From assembly GCA_965262015.1 (NCBI GenBank), contig OZ253494.1, positions 1-64,000 of the forward strand: a stretch of DNA of 64,000 nucleotides, read 5' to 3'. The translations under genes and the position numbers were made by a program. Origin of the DNA: G965262015 sp965262015 (GTDB taxonomy: Bacteria; Spirochaetota; Leptospiria; Turneriellales; CBDBES01). How positions within the stretch are numbered: position 1 is the stretch's first letter; each line of letters starts with the position of its first letter. Of this stretch, positions 1-6,496 are shown one piece after another. Under the pieces are notes generated by a model. That model was not told the DNA's origin. It saw nothing but the letters and a program-made list of their open reading frames with translations, and ran no database searches.

Positions 1-247
1 CCTCGTATTTTATATCCTTAATAGTTAATGGTTGAGAGGGCTTATAACCATGGTATAATTTCAGGGCATGTTTGATAGACATTAGTAGTGAGCCTTCTAA
101 TGTGGTAATATTTGCTTTTTTTAGGCCTGTCTTGCGAATATTCTCTTCTGTTTTTTTAAAATCCTCATAAATTGGGCCTGCCGTTACAGGTAATAAGCTA
201 AGTAGCAAATAAAAAAATGTCAAAACAATGAATAATACAAATCTCAT
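1..247 (-). CDS. Secreted protein of unknown function, 3' end outside window
   Basis: This reading frame starts with ATG at 247 on the minus strand and stays open to the window edge, giving 82 codons. The first ~23 residues (MRFVLFIVLTFFYLLLSLLP...) form a hydrophobic signal peptide followed by VTAGP, a plausible signal peptidase I site. The visible mature part (YEDFKKTEENIRKTGLKKAN...) is polar and likely helical. I do not recognise the family. There is no obvious Shine-Dalgarno sequence. Export to the periplasm or beyond is inferred from the leader only. Confidence 0.6.
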   Translation of the reverse strand, partial: MRFVLFIVLTFFYLLLSLLPVTAGPIYEDFKKTEENIRKTGLKKANITTLEGSLLMSIKHALKLYHGYKPSQPLTIKDIKYE

Positions 248-495
248 AGGCTATCAATGACAAGGTGGAATGTATTGGCAAGAATAATTCATTTTAAGTC
301 TGTGAAACCTTGATATCATCCGTATCATTTATGGACAGAATAGACTCGGGTTAGCCGTTCTTCCTTTTGTAGATATAGGTAGGTTTCTTGCCTTCTTTAC
401 TCTCAAAAGCACAACAAGATATAAGCTGTAAATATTTCAAATTACCTACTCATAAAACATAATATTTTACTGATGGTTTATTTTTGTTTAGTTAT
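248..495. other. Intergenic region with a faint insertion-sequence remnant
   Basis: No convincing gene lies here. Around 315-350 the stretch TATGGACAGAATAGACTCGG, read on the minus strand, resembles the decayed element found at 33450-33545 and 19076-19180 (consensus AAGTCTATTTTGTCCA...). It is probably a degenerate relic of the same insertion-sequence end. The match is short, so this is tentative. Confidence 0.3.
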
Positions 496-1038
496 TTAAT
501 TTAGATCGGTGGATACACATTTTGTCTCAAACGGCTGGCACCATGCGTTGAGGCCCGCAGATGTATAATAGTAATATATAGTTTCACCTTGGGCATTTTG
601 AGTATTGCTGGTATATTTTCTTGCAGTTCCATCGGAGCGGTACCAGCTTTGATAAGAAATTTCACCATGTATATCAAATGCTTTGTACCCAGTTTGAATA
701 CCATTAGTATCATAAGTCTGCTCTTGCGTCTTATACCCTTTTAGAGGGTCATGGCCACCATAAGATATGCCATGACCGTAGTATATGTATCTTTTTAGTC
801 TACCATTTGCATGACATTCTAGTTTTACCTCTCTTCGTCCCGTAGGCAAGGTGCTATATTCTCCGGCTTTGCACCCATCACTTGCTGTATAGTAAACCTT
901 ATTTTTATTATTGGTACCATCTGTCATACCTGTAGGCTTGTTATCATTACCATCGTTTGAATCGTCATTACTGTTTTTTGAAATTACACCACAAGACGCC
1001 ATCAATACCATCATTAAAATTAAAATTATTTTTTTCAT
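496..1038 (-). CDS. Lipoprotein with MORN-variant-like repeats
   Basis: This is a 180-residue protein with a lipoprotein signal peptide: MKKIILILMMVLMASC, with lipobox LMASC and the acylated Cys at position 16. Next comes a low-complexity Asn/Asp/Lys linker (about residues 20-48). The C-terminal ~120 residues hold short repeats of the type ANGRLKRYIYY, TNGIQTGYKAFD and SDGTARKYTSN. These resemble the toothed repeats of MORN-variant (YwqK-like) proteins. Four Cys residues (56, 76, 168, 174 approx.) could form disulfides. It is likely anchored in the inner or outer membrane facing the periplasm or surface. The next gene upstream ends 8 bases away, so the two may be co-transcribed. Function is unknown. 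Confidence 0.7.
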   Translation of the reverse strand: MKKIILILMMVLMASCGVISKNSNDDSNDGNDNKPTGMTDGTNNKNKVYYTASDGCKAGEYSTLPTGRREVKLECHANGRLKRYIYYGHGISYGGHDPLKGYKTQEQTYDTNGIQTGYKAFDIHGEISYQSWYRSDGTARKYTSNTQNAQGETIYYYYTSAGLNAWCQPFETKCVSTDLN

Positions 1039-1046
1039 ATTTACCT

Positions 1047-1301
1047 CTAATTTTTTTCATTCTTTTTTCTAGCTGTAATTAAAGCCACAGGAAAATATTG
1101 TACTATTCCTATGGTTAAAATCGCAACAAGATAATAAAAAGCTAGAATAACCATATTCATTGTAAACGTTATATTCATAATACTAATTACTTCATAACCT
1201 TCTTTGTCTAGCTGATCACACTTTTTTGTGATTGCCATTGTAGTTGAACCAGTCAGTCCCCAAAATAATATTAATGACTTACAAAAAATTGTTTTGTGCA
1301 T
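1047..1301 (-). CDS. Small membrane protein of unknown function
   Basis: The frame is open from ATG 1337, but the ATG at 1301 gives a more natural N-terminus (MHKTIFCKSLILFWGLTGST...), so I prefer it. There are two hydrophobic segments: an N-terminal signal or anchor (about residues 4-20) and a second at about residues 42-67 (MNMVILAFYYLVAILTIGIV). The C-terminus is basic (ARKKNEKN). The gene sits 8 bases upstream of the lipoprotein gene on the same strand and may be co-transcribed with it. No family is recognised. Start choice is uncertain. Confidence 0.45.
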   Translation of the reverse strand: MHKTIFCKSLILFWGLTGSTTMAITKKCDQLDKEGYEVISIMNITFTMNMVILAFYYLVAILTIGIVQYFPVALITARKKNEKN

Positions 1302-1411
1302 AAACACCACATCCTCAGATCTATTCTTTGTCAACAAAATAAAAAATGCGAATAGAAATACTTCTATAGCAAATACATAGATATAATTTTCTCAATAATA
1401 ACTGAAATAAG

Positions 1412-1783
1412 CTACTTGCTTTTTAAAAGTAAAGTGTAAATTTTATCTAAACGATCACTTACCTTATCTATCTTACTTGATAACTCTTGTCTTGTATTTG
1501 ATAATTCTTGTCTTGTATTTGATAATTCTTGTCTTAATCCGTTTTGATCTATCTTTATCCATCCAATCATGGCAACCAAAACAACAAAAACAATACTCAA
1601 TACTGTATTATTGCTTACTTGTACTTTATCTTTTGGTAAGACTTGTTTTATAGCCTCTGAGTTTGCTTTGACTTGCTCTTGTAAACTTGATAGAGCCTTG
1701 ATTCGCTCTTGTAAACTGGCTATTGCTTTGGCGATATCTAAATTAGACTTTGCCGATGGTTTGCGGGCTGTGCCTGTTGCCAT
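1412..1783 (-). CDS. Array paralogue A: coiled-coil protein with one membrane segment
   Basis: This is the first of seven near-full-length paralogues. The N-terminal ~55 residues are shared by the family (xATxTAxKPSAKSNLDIAKAI..., then VKANSEAIKQVLPKDKVQVS) and are predicted amphipathic helix. One hydrophobic segment follows (VLSIVFVVLVAMIGWI, about residues 62-77). The tail contains the heptad SNTRQEL repeated in tandem and ends in SSKIDKVSDRLDKIYTLLLKSK, a coiled coil. This copy carries the NNTVLSIVF...GWIKIDQNGL membrane cassette shared with copy B and with the start-less relatives. It has no Shine-Dalgarno sequence. The layout (coil, single TM, coil) recalls Borrelia Bdr proteins or XhlA-like holin partners, but homology is not established and function is unknown. 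Confidence 0.75.
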   Translation of the reverse strand: MATGTARKPSAKSNLDIAKAIASLQERIKALSSLQEQVKANSEAIKQVLPKDKVQVSNNTVLSIVFVVLVAMIGWIKIDQNGLRQELSNTRQELSNTRQELSSKIDKVSDRLDKIYTLLLKSK

Positions 1784-1805
1784 AGGTTACAATGTATGAA
1801 TTAAA

Positions 1806-1855
1806 ATTCTATTTGTAAATAGAATAAAAGATTTATATAAGCATCTACCATGGTA
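1806..1855 (-). promoter_or_regulatory. Double-palindrome upstream region of copy A
   Basis: Two inverted repeats lie upstream of the copy A start. ATTCTATTTGTAAATAGAAT (1806-1825) has 9-bp arms and a 2-base centre. TACCATGGTA (1846-1855) is a perfect 10-bp palindrome. A TTGATA/TTGACA-like -35 element lies just beyond the second palindrome, with an extended -10-like TGGTAGATG overlapping it. The same arrangement precedes every near-full copy in the array. A repressor operator or shared promoter is inferred. Confidence 0.5.
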
Positions 1856-1904
1856 AAAATTTCGATATCAATTTTTTGATACTTTTGCTTCTAACATATA
1901 TGGC

Positions 1905-2099
1905 CTTTCTGAATTGACCGCTGAAACTATAAAAAAGGGATCCGAAAGCCCCATCTGGCGAAAACAAAAATAAACAAACATTATGTATAACAGCGCTGAT
2001 TATCTAGCTTTATATATGTTAGCGAGTGTTTATTTAAATAATATCAAGACTGTTTAAGGTGCCGTACTTGCGATTGCTATATTTGAGTGATTAAATTTA
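1905..2099. repeat. ~190-bp spacer repeat, copy 1
   Basis: A non-coding segment running from about TGAATTGACCGCTGAAAC, through AGCCCCATCTGGCGAAAAC, to GTGCCGTACTTGCGATTGC. It recurs almost unchanged at about 3325-3521 and in diverged form at about 6165-6330. It separates copy A from copy B. I see no reading frame of note; a short CAGCGCTG palindrome lies inside. It may be the original intergenic region carried along by duplication of a larger unit. Confidence 0.6.
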
Positions 2100-2474
2100 T
2101 TACTTACGTTTTAAAAGAATATCTAAAATTTGTTTATGATTACTATCTATTTTATGATCTAATTTATCTATTCTACTATCTATCTTACTTGATAACTCTT
2201 GTCTTGTATTTGATAATTCTTGTCTTAATCCGTTTTGATCTATCTTTATCCATCCAATCATGGCAACCAAAACAACAAAAGCAATACTCAATACTGTATT
2301 ATTGCTTACTTGTACTTTATCTTTTGGTAAGGCTTGTTTTATAGCCTCTGAGTTTGCTTTTACTTGCTCTTGTAAACTTGATAGAGCCTTGATTCGCTCT
2401 TGTAAAGTAGCGATTGCTTTGGTAATATCTAAATTAGACTTTGCCGATGATTTGCGGGCTGTGCTCGTTGCCAT
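2100..2474 (-). CDS. Array paralogue B: coiled-coil protein with one membrane segment
   Basis: This 124-residue copy has an intact ATG. Its N-terminal domain is nearly identical to copy A, including the extra ERIKALSSLQEQ heptads that copies D-H lack. The membrane cassette is the A type (NNTVLSIAFVVLVAMIGWI). The tail differs: after two RQEL heptads it switches to SKIDSRIDKLDHKIDSNHKQILDILLKRK, the tail type of copies D-H. B therefore looks like a recombinant between the A-type body and the E/G-type tail. It is followed downstream by the 190-bp spacer repeat. Confidence 0.75.
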   Translation of the reverse strand: MATSTARKSSAKSNLDITKAIATLQERIKALSSLQEQVKANSEAIKQALPKDKVQVSNNTVLSIAFVVLVAMIGWIKIDQNGLRQELSNTRQELSSKIDSRIDKLDHKIDSNHKQILDILLKRK

Positions 2475-2496
2475 GGGTTACAATGTATGAATTAAA

Positions 2497-2546
2497 ATTC
2501 TATTTGTAAATAGAATAAAAGATTTATATAATCATCTACCATGGTA
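2497..2546 (-). promoter_or_regulatory. Double-palindrome upstream region of copy B
   Basis: The same pair of inverted repeats as in front of copy A: the 20-bp ATTCTATTT...AAATAGAAT palindrome at 2497-2516 and TACCATGGTA at 2537-2546, with TTGACA (minus strand) just upstream. Spacing to the start codon is conserved. Confidence 0.5.
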
Positions 2547-2619
2547 AAAATTTCGATGTCAATTTTTTAATACTTTTACTTCTAACATATATGACCTTCA
2601 CATTGGAAACTGAAATAAG

Positions 2620-2886
2620 CTACTTGTTTTTTAAAAGTAAAGTGTAAATTTTATTTAAACGATCGCTTACCTTATCTATCTTACTTGATAGCTCTTGTCT
2701 TATATTTGATAATTTTTGTCTTAATCCATTTTGATCTATCTTTATCCATCCAATCATGGTAACCAAAATAACAAAAGCAATACTCAACACTGTATTATTG
2801 CTTACTTGTACTTCCTCTTTTGATACAACTTTAAGAATAGTTTCTGAGCTTGCTTTAAAGCAGTCTTTATCCTGATTTGTTGGGCT
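2620..2886 (-). pseudogene. Start-less array relative R1
   Basis: On the minus strand this frame reads NNSPTNQDKDCFKASSETIL, then KVVSKEEVQVSNNTVLSIAF and a tail ending KIDKVSDRLNKIYTLLLKNK. It aligns with the family from the second half of the N-terminal domain (VKANSEAIKQVLPKDKVQVS) but is clearly diverged there. It has no ATG/GTG/TTG before the membrane segment and no palindromic upstream region. The frame opens right after the stop codon of copy D. It carries the A-type membrane cassette. It is either a decayed gene or a silent cassette. Confidence 0.6.
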
Positions 2887-2891
2887 GTTAT

Positions 2892-3206
2892 TTACTTACT
2901 TTGTTTTAAAAGGATATCTAAAATTTGTTTATGATTACTATCTATTTTATGATCTAATTTATCTATTCTACTATCTATTTTATTAAAATAGAAAAACGTA
3001 AATGTTAATGTAAAGATAGATATGAATATCATTATTGAAAACATGATACTAAAGAAATCTCTATCACTTACTTGTACTTTATCTTTTGGTAAGACTTGTT
3101 TTATAGCCTCTGAGTTTGCTTTTACTTGCTCTTGTAAAGTAGCGATTGCTTTGGCGATATCTAAATTAGACTTTGCCGATGGTTTGTGGGCTGTGCTCGT
3201 TGCTAT
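2892..3206 (-). pseudogene. Array paralogue D with ATA in place of ATG
   Basis: This copy is complete over about 104 codons, but the start codon position reads ATA (plus strand 3204-3206 is TAT where active copies have CAT). Its membrane cassette is a third type, DRDFFSIMFSIMIFISIFTL, shared only with copy F. The tail is KIDSRIDKLDHKIDSNHKQILDILLKQSK. The upstream palindromes are intact. With no nearby in-frame alternative start it is probably untranslated or very poorly translated, unless ATA is used as a rare start. Confidence 0.6.
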
Positions 3207-3228
3207 AGGTTACAATGTATGAATTAAA

Positions 3229-3278
3229 ATTCTATTTGTAAATAGAATAAAAGATTTATATAATCATCTACCATGGTA
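3229..3278 (-). promoter_or_regulatory. Double-palindrome upstream region of copy D
   Basis: Inverted repeats ATTCTATTT...AAATAGAAT at 3229-3248 and TACCATGGTA at 3269-3278. They are conserved although the gene behind them has lost its ATG. Confidence 0.5.
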
Positions 3279-3324
3279 GAAATTTCGATATCAATTTTTT
3301 GATACTTTTGCTTCTAACATATAT

Positions 3325-3521
3325 GACCTTTCTGAATTGACCGCTGAAACTATAAAAAGGGACCCGAAAGCCCCATCTGGCGAAAACAAAAATAAACAAA
3401 CATTATGTATAACAGCGCTGATTATCTAGCTTTATATATGTTAGCGAGTGTTTATTTAAATAATATCAAGACTGTTTAAGGTGCCGTACTTGCGATTGCT
3501 ATATTTGAGTGATTAAATTTA
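3325..3521. repeat. ~190-bp spacer repeat, copy 2
   Basis: Nearly identical to the segment at 1905-2099 across its length, with one A fewer in the early A-run (CTATAAAAAGGGA). It lies between copies D and E, in the same position relative to the downstream gene end as copy 1. No gene is seen in it. Confidence 0.6.
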
Positions 3522-3866
3522 TTACTTACGTTTTAAAAGAATATCTAAAATTTGTTTATGATTATTATCTATTTTATGATCTAATTTATCTATTCTACTA
3601 TCTATTTTATGATCTAATTTATCTATTCTACTATCTATTTTATCTATTCTATTATCTAATTTATTAAAATAGAAAAAAGAAAAAGTCATCATAATAGTAA
3701 ACAAGAATATAAATAGTGTCCTATCACTTACTTGTACTTTATCTTTTGGTAAGACTTGTTTTATAGCCTCTGAGTTTGCTTTTACTTGCTCTTGTAAAGT
3801 AGCGATTGCTTTGGCGATATCTAAATTAGACTTTGCCGATGGTTTGTGGGCTGTGCTCGTTGCCAT
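3522..3866 (-). CDS. Array paralogue E: coiled-coil protein with one membrane segment
   Basis: A 114-residue copy with intact ATG. The shared N-terminus (MATSTAHKPSAKSNLDIAKA...) is the short form, without the extra heptads of A and B. Its membrane cassette is DRTLFIFLFTIMMTFSFFYF, shared with G and H. The tail contains NRIDKIDSRIDKLDHKIDSRIDKLDHKIDNNHKQ, about two 11-residue (33-base) repeats. Topology is probably a cytoplasmic helix, one TM and an outer coiled coil, or the reverse. Function unknown. Confidence 0.75.
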   Translation of the reverse strand: MATSTAHKPSAKSNLDIAKAIATLQEQVKANSEAIKQVLPKDKVQVSDRTLFIFLFTIMMTFSFFYFNKLDNRIDKIDSRIDKLDHKIDSRIDKLDHKIDNNHKQILDILLKRK

Positions 3867-3888
3867 AGGTTACAATGTATGAATTAAA

Positions 3889-3938
3889 ATTCTATTTGTA
3901 AATAGAATAAAAGATTTATATAAGCATCTACCATGGTA
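3889..3938 (-). promoter_or_regulatory. Double-palindrome upstream region of copy E
   Basis: ATTCTATTT...AAATAGAAT at 3889-3908 and TACCATGGTA at 3929-3938, with TTGATA (minus strand) upstream. Same layout as the other copies. Confidence 0.5.
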
Positions 3939-4011
3939 AAAATTTCGATATCAATTTTTTGATACTTTTGCTTCTAACATATATGACCTTTGCATTGAAA
4001 ACTGAAACAAG

Positions 4012-4256
4012 CTACTTGTTTTTTTAAAAGTAAAGTGTAAATTTTATTTAAGCGATTGCTTACCTTGTCTATCTTACTTGATAATTCTTGTCTTAATCCA
4101 TTTTGATCTATCTTTATTCATCCAATCATGGTAACCAAAATAACAAAAGCAATACTCAACACTGTATTATTGCTTACTTGTACTTCCTCTTTTGATATAA
4201 CTTTAAGAATAGTTTCTGAGCTTGCTTTAAAGCAGTCTTTACCCTGATTTGTTGGG
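4012..4256 (-). pseudogene. Start-less array relative R2 with in-frame stop
   Basis: Related to R1 over most of its length, but damaged. The Trp codon of GWIKID has become TGA (plus strand TTATTCATCC versus TTATCCATCC), and an extra T near the 3' end shifts the terminal frame. It lacks a start codon and the palindromic upstream region. It is a decayed copy of the A-type body. Confidence 0.6.
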
Positions 4257-4267
4257 CTGTTATTTAC

Positions 4268-4558
4268 TTACTTACGTTTTAAAAGAATATCTAAAATTTG
4301 TTTATGATTACTATCTATTCTACTATCTAATTTATTAAAATAGAAAAACGTAAATGTTAATGTAAAGATAGATATGAATATCATTATTGAAAACATGATA
4401 CTAAAGAAATCTCTATCACTTACTTGTACTTTATCTTTTGGTAAGACTTGTTTTATAGCCTCTGAGTTTGCTTTTACTTGCTCTTGTAAAGTAGCGATTG
4501 CTTTGGCGATATCTAAATTAGACTTTGCCGATGGTTTGTGGGCTGTGCTCGTTGCTAT
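4268..4558 (-). pseudogene. Array paralogue F with ATA in place of ATG
   Basis: About 96 codons. Like copy D, the start position reads ATA (plus strand TAT at 4556-4558), and it carries the same DRDFFSIMFSIMIFISIFTL membrane cassette. The tail is shorter than in D (NKLDSRIDSNHKQILDILLKRK), so D and F differ by deletion of one 11-residue unit and by the C-terminus. The palindromes upstream are intact. It is probably silent. Confidence 0.6.
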
Positions 4559-4580
4559 AGGTTACAATGTATGAATTAAA

Positions 4581-4630
4581 ATTCTATTTGTAAATAGAAT
4601 AAAAGATTTATATAATCATCTACCATGGTA
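4581..4630 (-). promoter_or_regulatory. Double-palindrome upstream region of copy F
   Basis: ATTCTATTT...AAATAGAAT at 4581-4600 and TACCATGGTA at 4621-4630. Conserved upstream of a copy whose ATG is lost. Confidence 0.5.
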
Positions 4631-4703
4631 GAAATTTTGATGTCAATTTTTTAATACTTTTACTTCTAACATATATGACCTTCACATTGGAAACTGAAAT
4701 AAG

Positions 4704-4960
4704 CTACTTGTTTTTTAAAAGTAAAGTGTAAATTTTATTTAAACGATCGCTTACCTTATCTATCTTACTTGATAGCTCTTTATAGTTAGAGTCTATCTTA
4801 CTTGATAATTCTTGTCTTTATCCATCCAATCATGGTAACCAAAATAACAAAAGCAATACTCAACACTGTATTATTGCTTACTTGTACTTCCTCTTTTGAT
4901 ACAACTTTAAGAATAGTTTCTGAGCTTGCTTTAAAGCAGTCTTTATCCTGATTTGTTGGG
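4704..4960 (-). pseudogene. Start-less array relative R3
   Basis: Same family as R1 and R2, ending in KIDKVSDRLNKIYTLLLKNK. Relative to R1 it has lost the bases encoding the end of the membrane-proximal loop (IDQNGL) and gained a LDSNYKELSSKID-like stretch, so it is internally rearranged. No start codon and no palindromes. Decayed gene or silent cassette. Confidence 0.55.
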
Positions 4961-4967
4961 CTGTTAT

Positions 4968-5339
4968 TTACTTACTTTGTTTTAAAAGAATATCTAAAAT
5001 TTGTTTATGATTACTATCTATTTTATGATCTAATTTATCTATTCTACTATCTATTTTATGATCTAATTTATCTATTCTACTATCTATTTTATGATCTAAT
5101 TTATCTATTCTACTATCTATTTTATGATCTAATTTATTAAAATAGAAAAAAGAAAAAGTCATCATAATAGTAAACAAGAATATAAATAGTGTCCTATCAC
5201 TTACTTGTACTTTATCTTTTGGTAAGACTTGTTTTATAGCCTCTGAGTTTGCTTTTACTTGCTCTTGTAAAGTAGCGATTGCTTTGGCGATATCTAAATT
5301 AGACTTTGCCGATGGTTTGTGGGCTGTGCTCGTTGCCAT
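4968..5339 (-). CDS. Array paralogue G: longest coiled-coil repeat tail
   Basis: A 123-residue copy with intact ATG, identical to E and H through the membrane cassette (DRTLFIFLFTIMMTFSFFYF). Its tail has the 11-residue unit KLDHKIDSRID repeated about three and a half times before NHKQILDILLKQSK. This is the largest repeat number in the array. An 11-residue period is a hendecad coiled coil. The repeat is nearly perfect at the DNA level (33-base unit), which favours slippage or unequal recombination. Confidence 0.75.
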   Translation of the reverse strand: MATSTAHKPSAKSNLDIAKAIATLQEQVKANSEAIKQVLPKDKVQVSDRTLFIFLFTIMMTFSFFYFNKLDHKIDSRIDKLDHKIDSRIDKLDHKIDSRIDKLDHKIDSNHKQILDILLKQSK

Positions 5340-5361
5340 AGGTTACAATGTATGAATTAAA

Positions 5362-5411
5362 ATTCTATTTGTAAATAGAATAAAAGATTTATATAATCAT
5401 CTACCATGGTA
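5362..5411 (-). promoter_or_regulatory. Double-palindrome upstream region of copy G
   Basis: ATTCTATTT...AAATAGAAT at 5362-5381 and TACCATGGTA at 5402-5411, conserved spacing to the ATG at 5339. Confidence 0.5.
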
Positions 5412-5484
5412 GAAATTTTGATGTCAATTTTTCGATACTTTTGCTTCTAACATATATGACCTTTGCATTGAAAACTGAAACAAG

Positions 5485-5741
5485 CTACTTATTTTTTAAA
5501 AGTAAAGTGTAAATTTTATTTAAGCGATTGCTTACCTTACCTATCTTACTTGATAGCTCTTTATAGTTAGAGTCTATCTTACTTGATAATTCTTGTCTTT
5601 ATCCATCCAATCAAGGTAACCAAAATAACAAAAGCAATACTCAACACTGTATTATTGCTTACTTGTACTTCCTCTTTTGATACAACTTTAAGAATAGTTT
5701 CTGAGCTTGCTTTAAAGCAGTCTTTACCCTGATTTATTGGG
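5485..5741 (-). pseudogene. Start-less array relative R4
   Basis: Close to R3, with the same internal rearrangement. The only Met of the membrane segment is changed (plus strand CCAATCAAGG instead of CCAATCATGG), so no internal start is left. It ends at a TAG following a KNK-like C-terminus. Decayed gene or silent cassette. Confidence 0.55.
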
Positions 5742-5748
5742 CTGTTAT

Positions 5749-6042
5749 TTACTTACTTTGTTTTAAAAGAATATCTAAAATCTGTTTATGATTACTATCT
5801 ATTTTATGATCTAATTTATCTATTCTATTATCTAATTTATTAAAATAGAAAAAAGAAAAAGTCATCATAATAGTAAACAAGAATATAAATAGTGTCCTAT
5901 CACTTACTTGTACTTTATCTTTTGGTAAGACTTGTTTTATAGCCTCTGAGTTTGCTTTTACTTGCTCTTGTAAAGTAGCGATTGCTTTGGCGATATCTAA
6001 ATTAGACTTTGCCGATGGTTTGTGGGCTGTGCTCGTTGCCAT
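5749..6042 (-). CDS. Array paralogue H: shortest intact copy
   Basis: A 97-residue copy with intact ATG, the E/G-type membrane cassette and a short tail with a single KLDHKIDS unit (NRIDKLDHKIDSNHKQILDILLKQSK). It is the upstream-most copy. Compared with G it differs almost only by loss of about two and a half hendecad units, so the pair is a clean example of repeat-number change. Function unknown. Confidence 0.75.
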   Translation of the reverse strand: MATSTAHKPSAKSNLDIAKAIATLQEQVKANSEAIKQVLPKDKVQVSDRTLFIFLFTIMMTFSFFYFNKLDNRIDKLDHKIDSNHKQILDILLKQSK

Positions 6043-6064
6043 AGGTTACAATGTATGAATTAAA

Positions 6065-6130
6065 ATTCTATTTGTAAATAGAATAAAAGATTTATATAAT
6101 CATCTACCATGGTAAAAATTTCGATGTCAA
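6065..6130 (-). promoter_or_regulatory. Promoter and double palindrome of copy H
   Basis: ATTCTATTT...AAATAGAAT at 6065-6084, TACCATGGTA at 6105-6114 and TTGACA (minus strand) at 6125-6130. From TTGACA there are 18 bases to TAGATG, which is preceded by TGG as in an extended -10 element. The TACCATGGTA palindrome would overlap the spacer and -10, where a repressor could act. Promoter assignment is inferred. Confidence 0.5.
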
Positions 6131-6164
6131 TTTTTTGATACTTTCAATACTTTTTCTTCTAGCA

Positions 6165-6496
6165 AGATGGCCTTCTGAATTGACTGCTGAAACTATAAAA
6201 AAGGGATCCGAAAGCCCCAGTTGGTGAAAACAGAAATCAACAAAAATTATGCATAACAACACTGATTATCTAGTTTTATATATGTTAGCAAGTGTTTATT
6301 TAAACAATATCAAATCAAGGCTGTTACTGGAAAGTCAAGTTTGTATCTGTATATGTTAGGGTATTTATAAGCCGTTTGTCTTAAGTAATAAGACTTAGAG
6401 AAAACTACTAACCAAGTTTACGCTGTCCAGAACCGGTACTGACGTTCCAAAATATTTTGCTACGGCACACAAAATACAACTTGACATCTGTTTAGC
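6165..6496. repeat. Diverged spacer repeat (copy 3) and IS relic
   Basis: From about 6165 to 6330 the sequence follows the 190-bp spacer repeat with many substitutions (AGCCCCAGTTGGTGAAAAC, TATATGTTAGCAAGTG). At about 6405-6455 the stretch TACTAACCAAGTTTACGCTG, then TCCAGAACCGGTACTGACG, resembles the decayed IS element of 33450-33545. No gene is seen before the KAS III-like gene. Confidence 0.45.

Noticed and set aside
1569..4574. Plus-strand ORFs of 66-85 residues inside the array (for example 1569, 2087, 2260, 3022, 4374)
   Set aside because: They are antisense shadows of the repeated minus-strand genes and keep no independent start or motif.
1412..6042. Array proteins as true Borrelia Bdr or phage XhlA homologues
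   Set aside because: The similarity is of layout (coil, one TM, repeats). I see no shared diagnostic sequence, so I report it only as analogy.
1400..6100. CRISPR array
   Set aside because: The repeats are whole gene units of hundreds of bases and 33-base coding hendecads, not short direct repeats with unique spacers. No cas genes are near.
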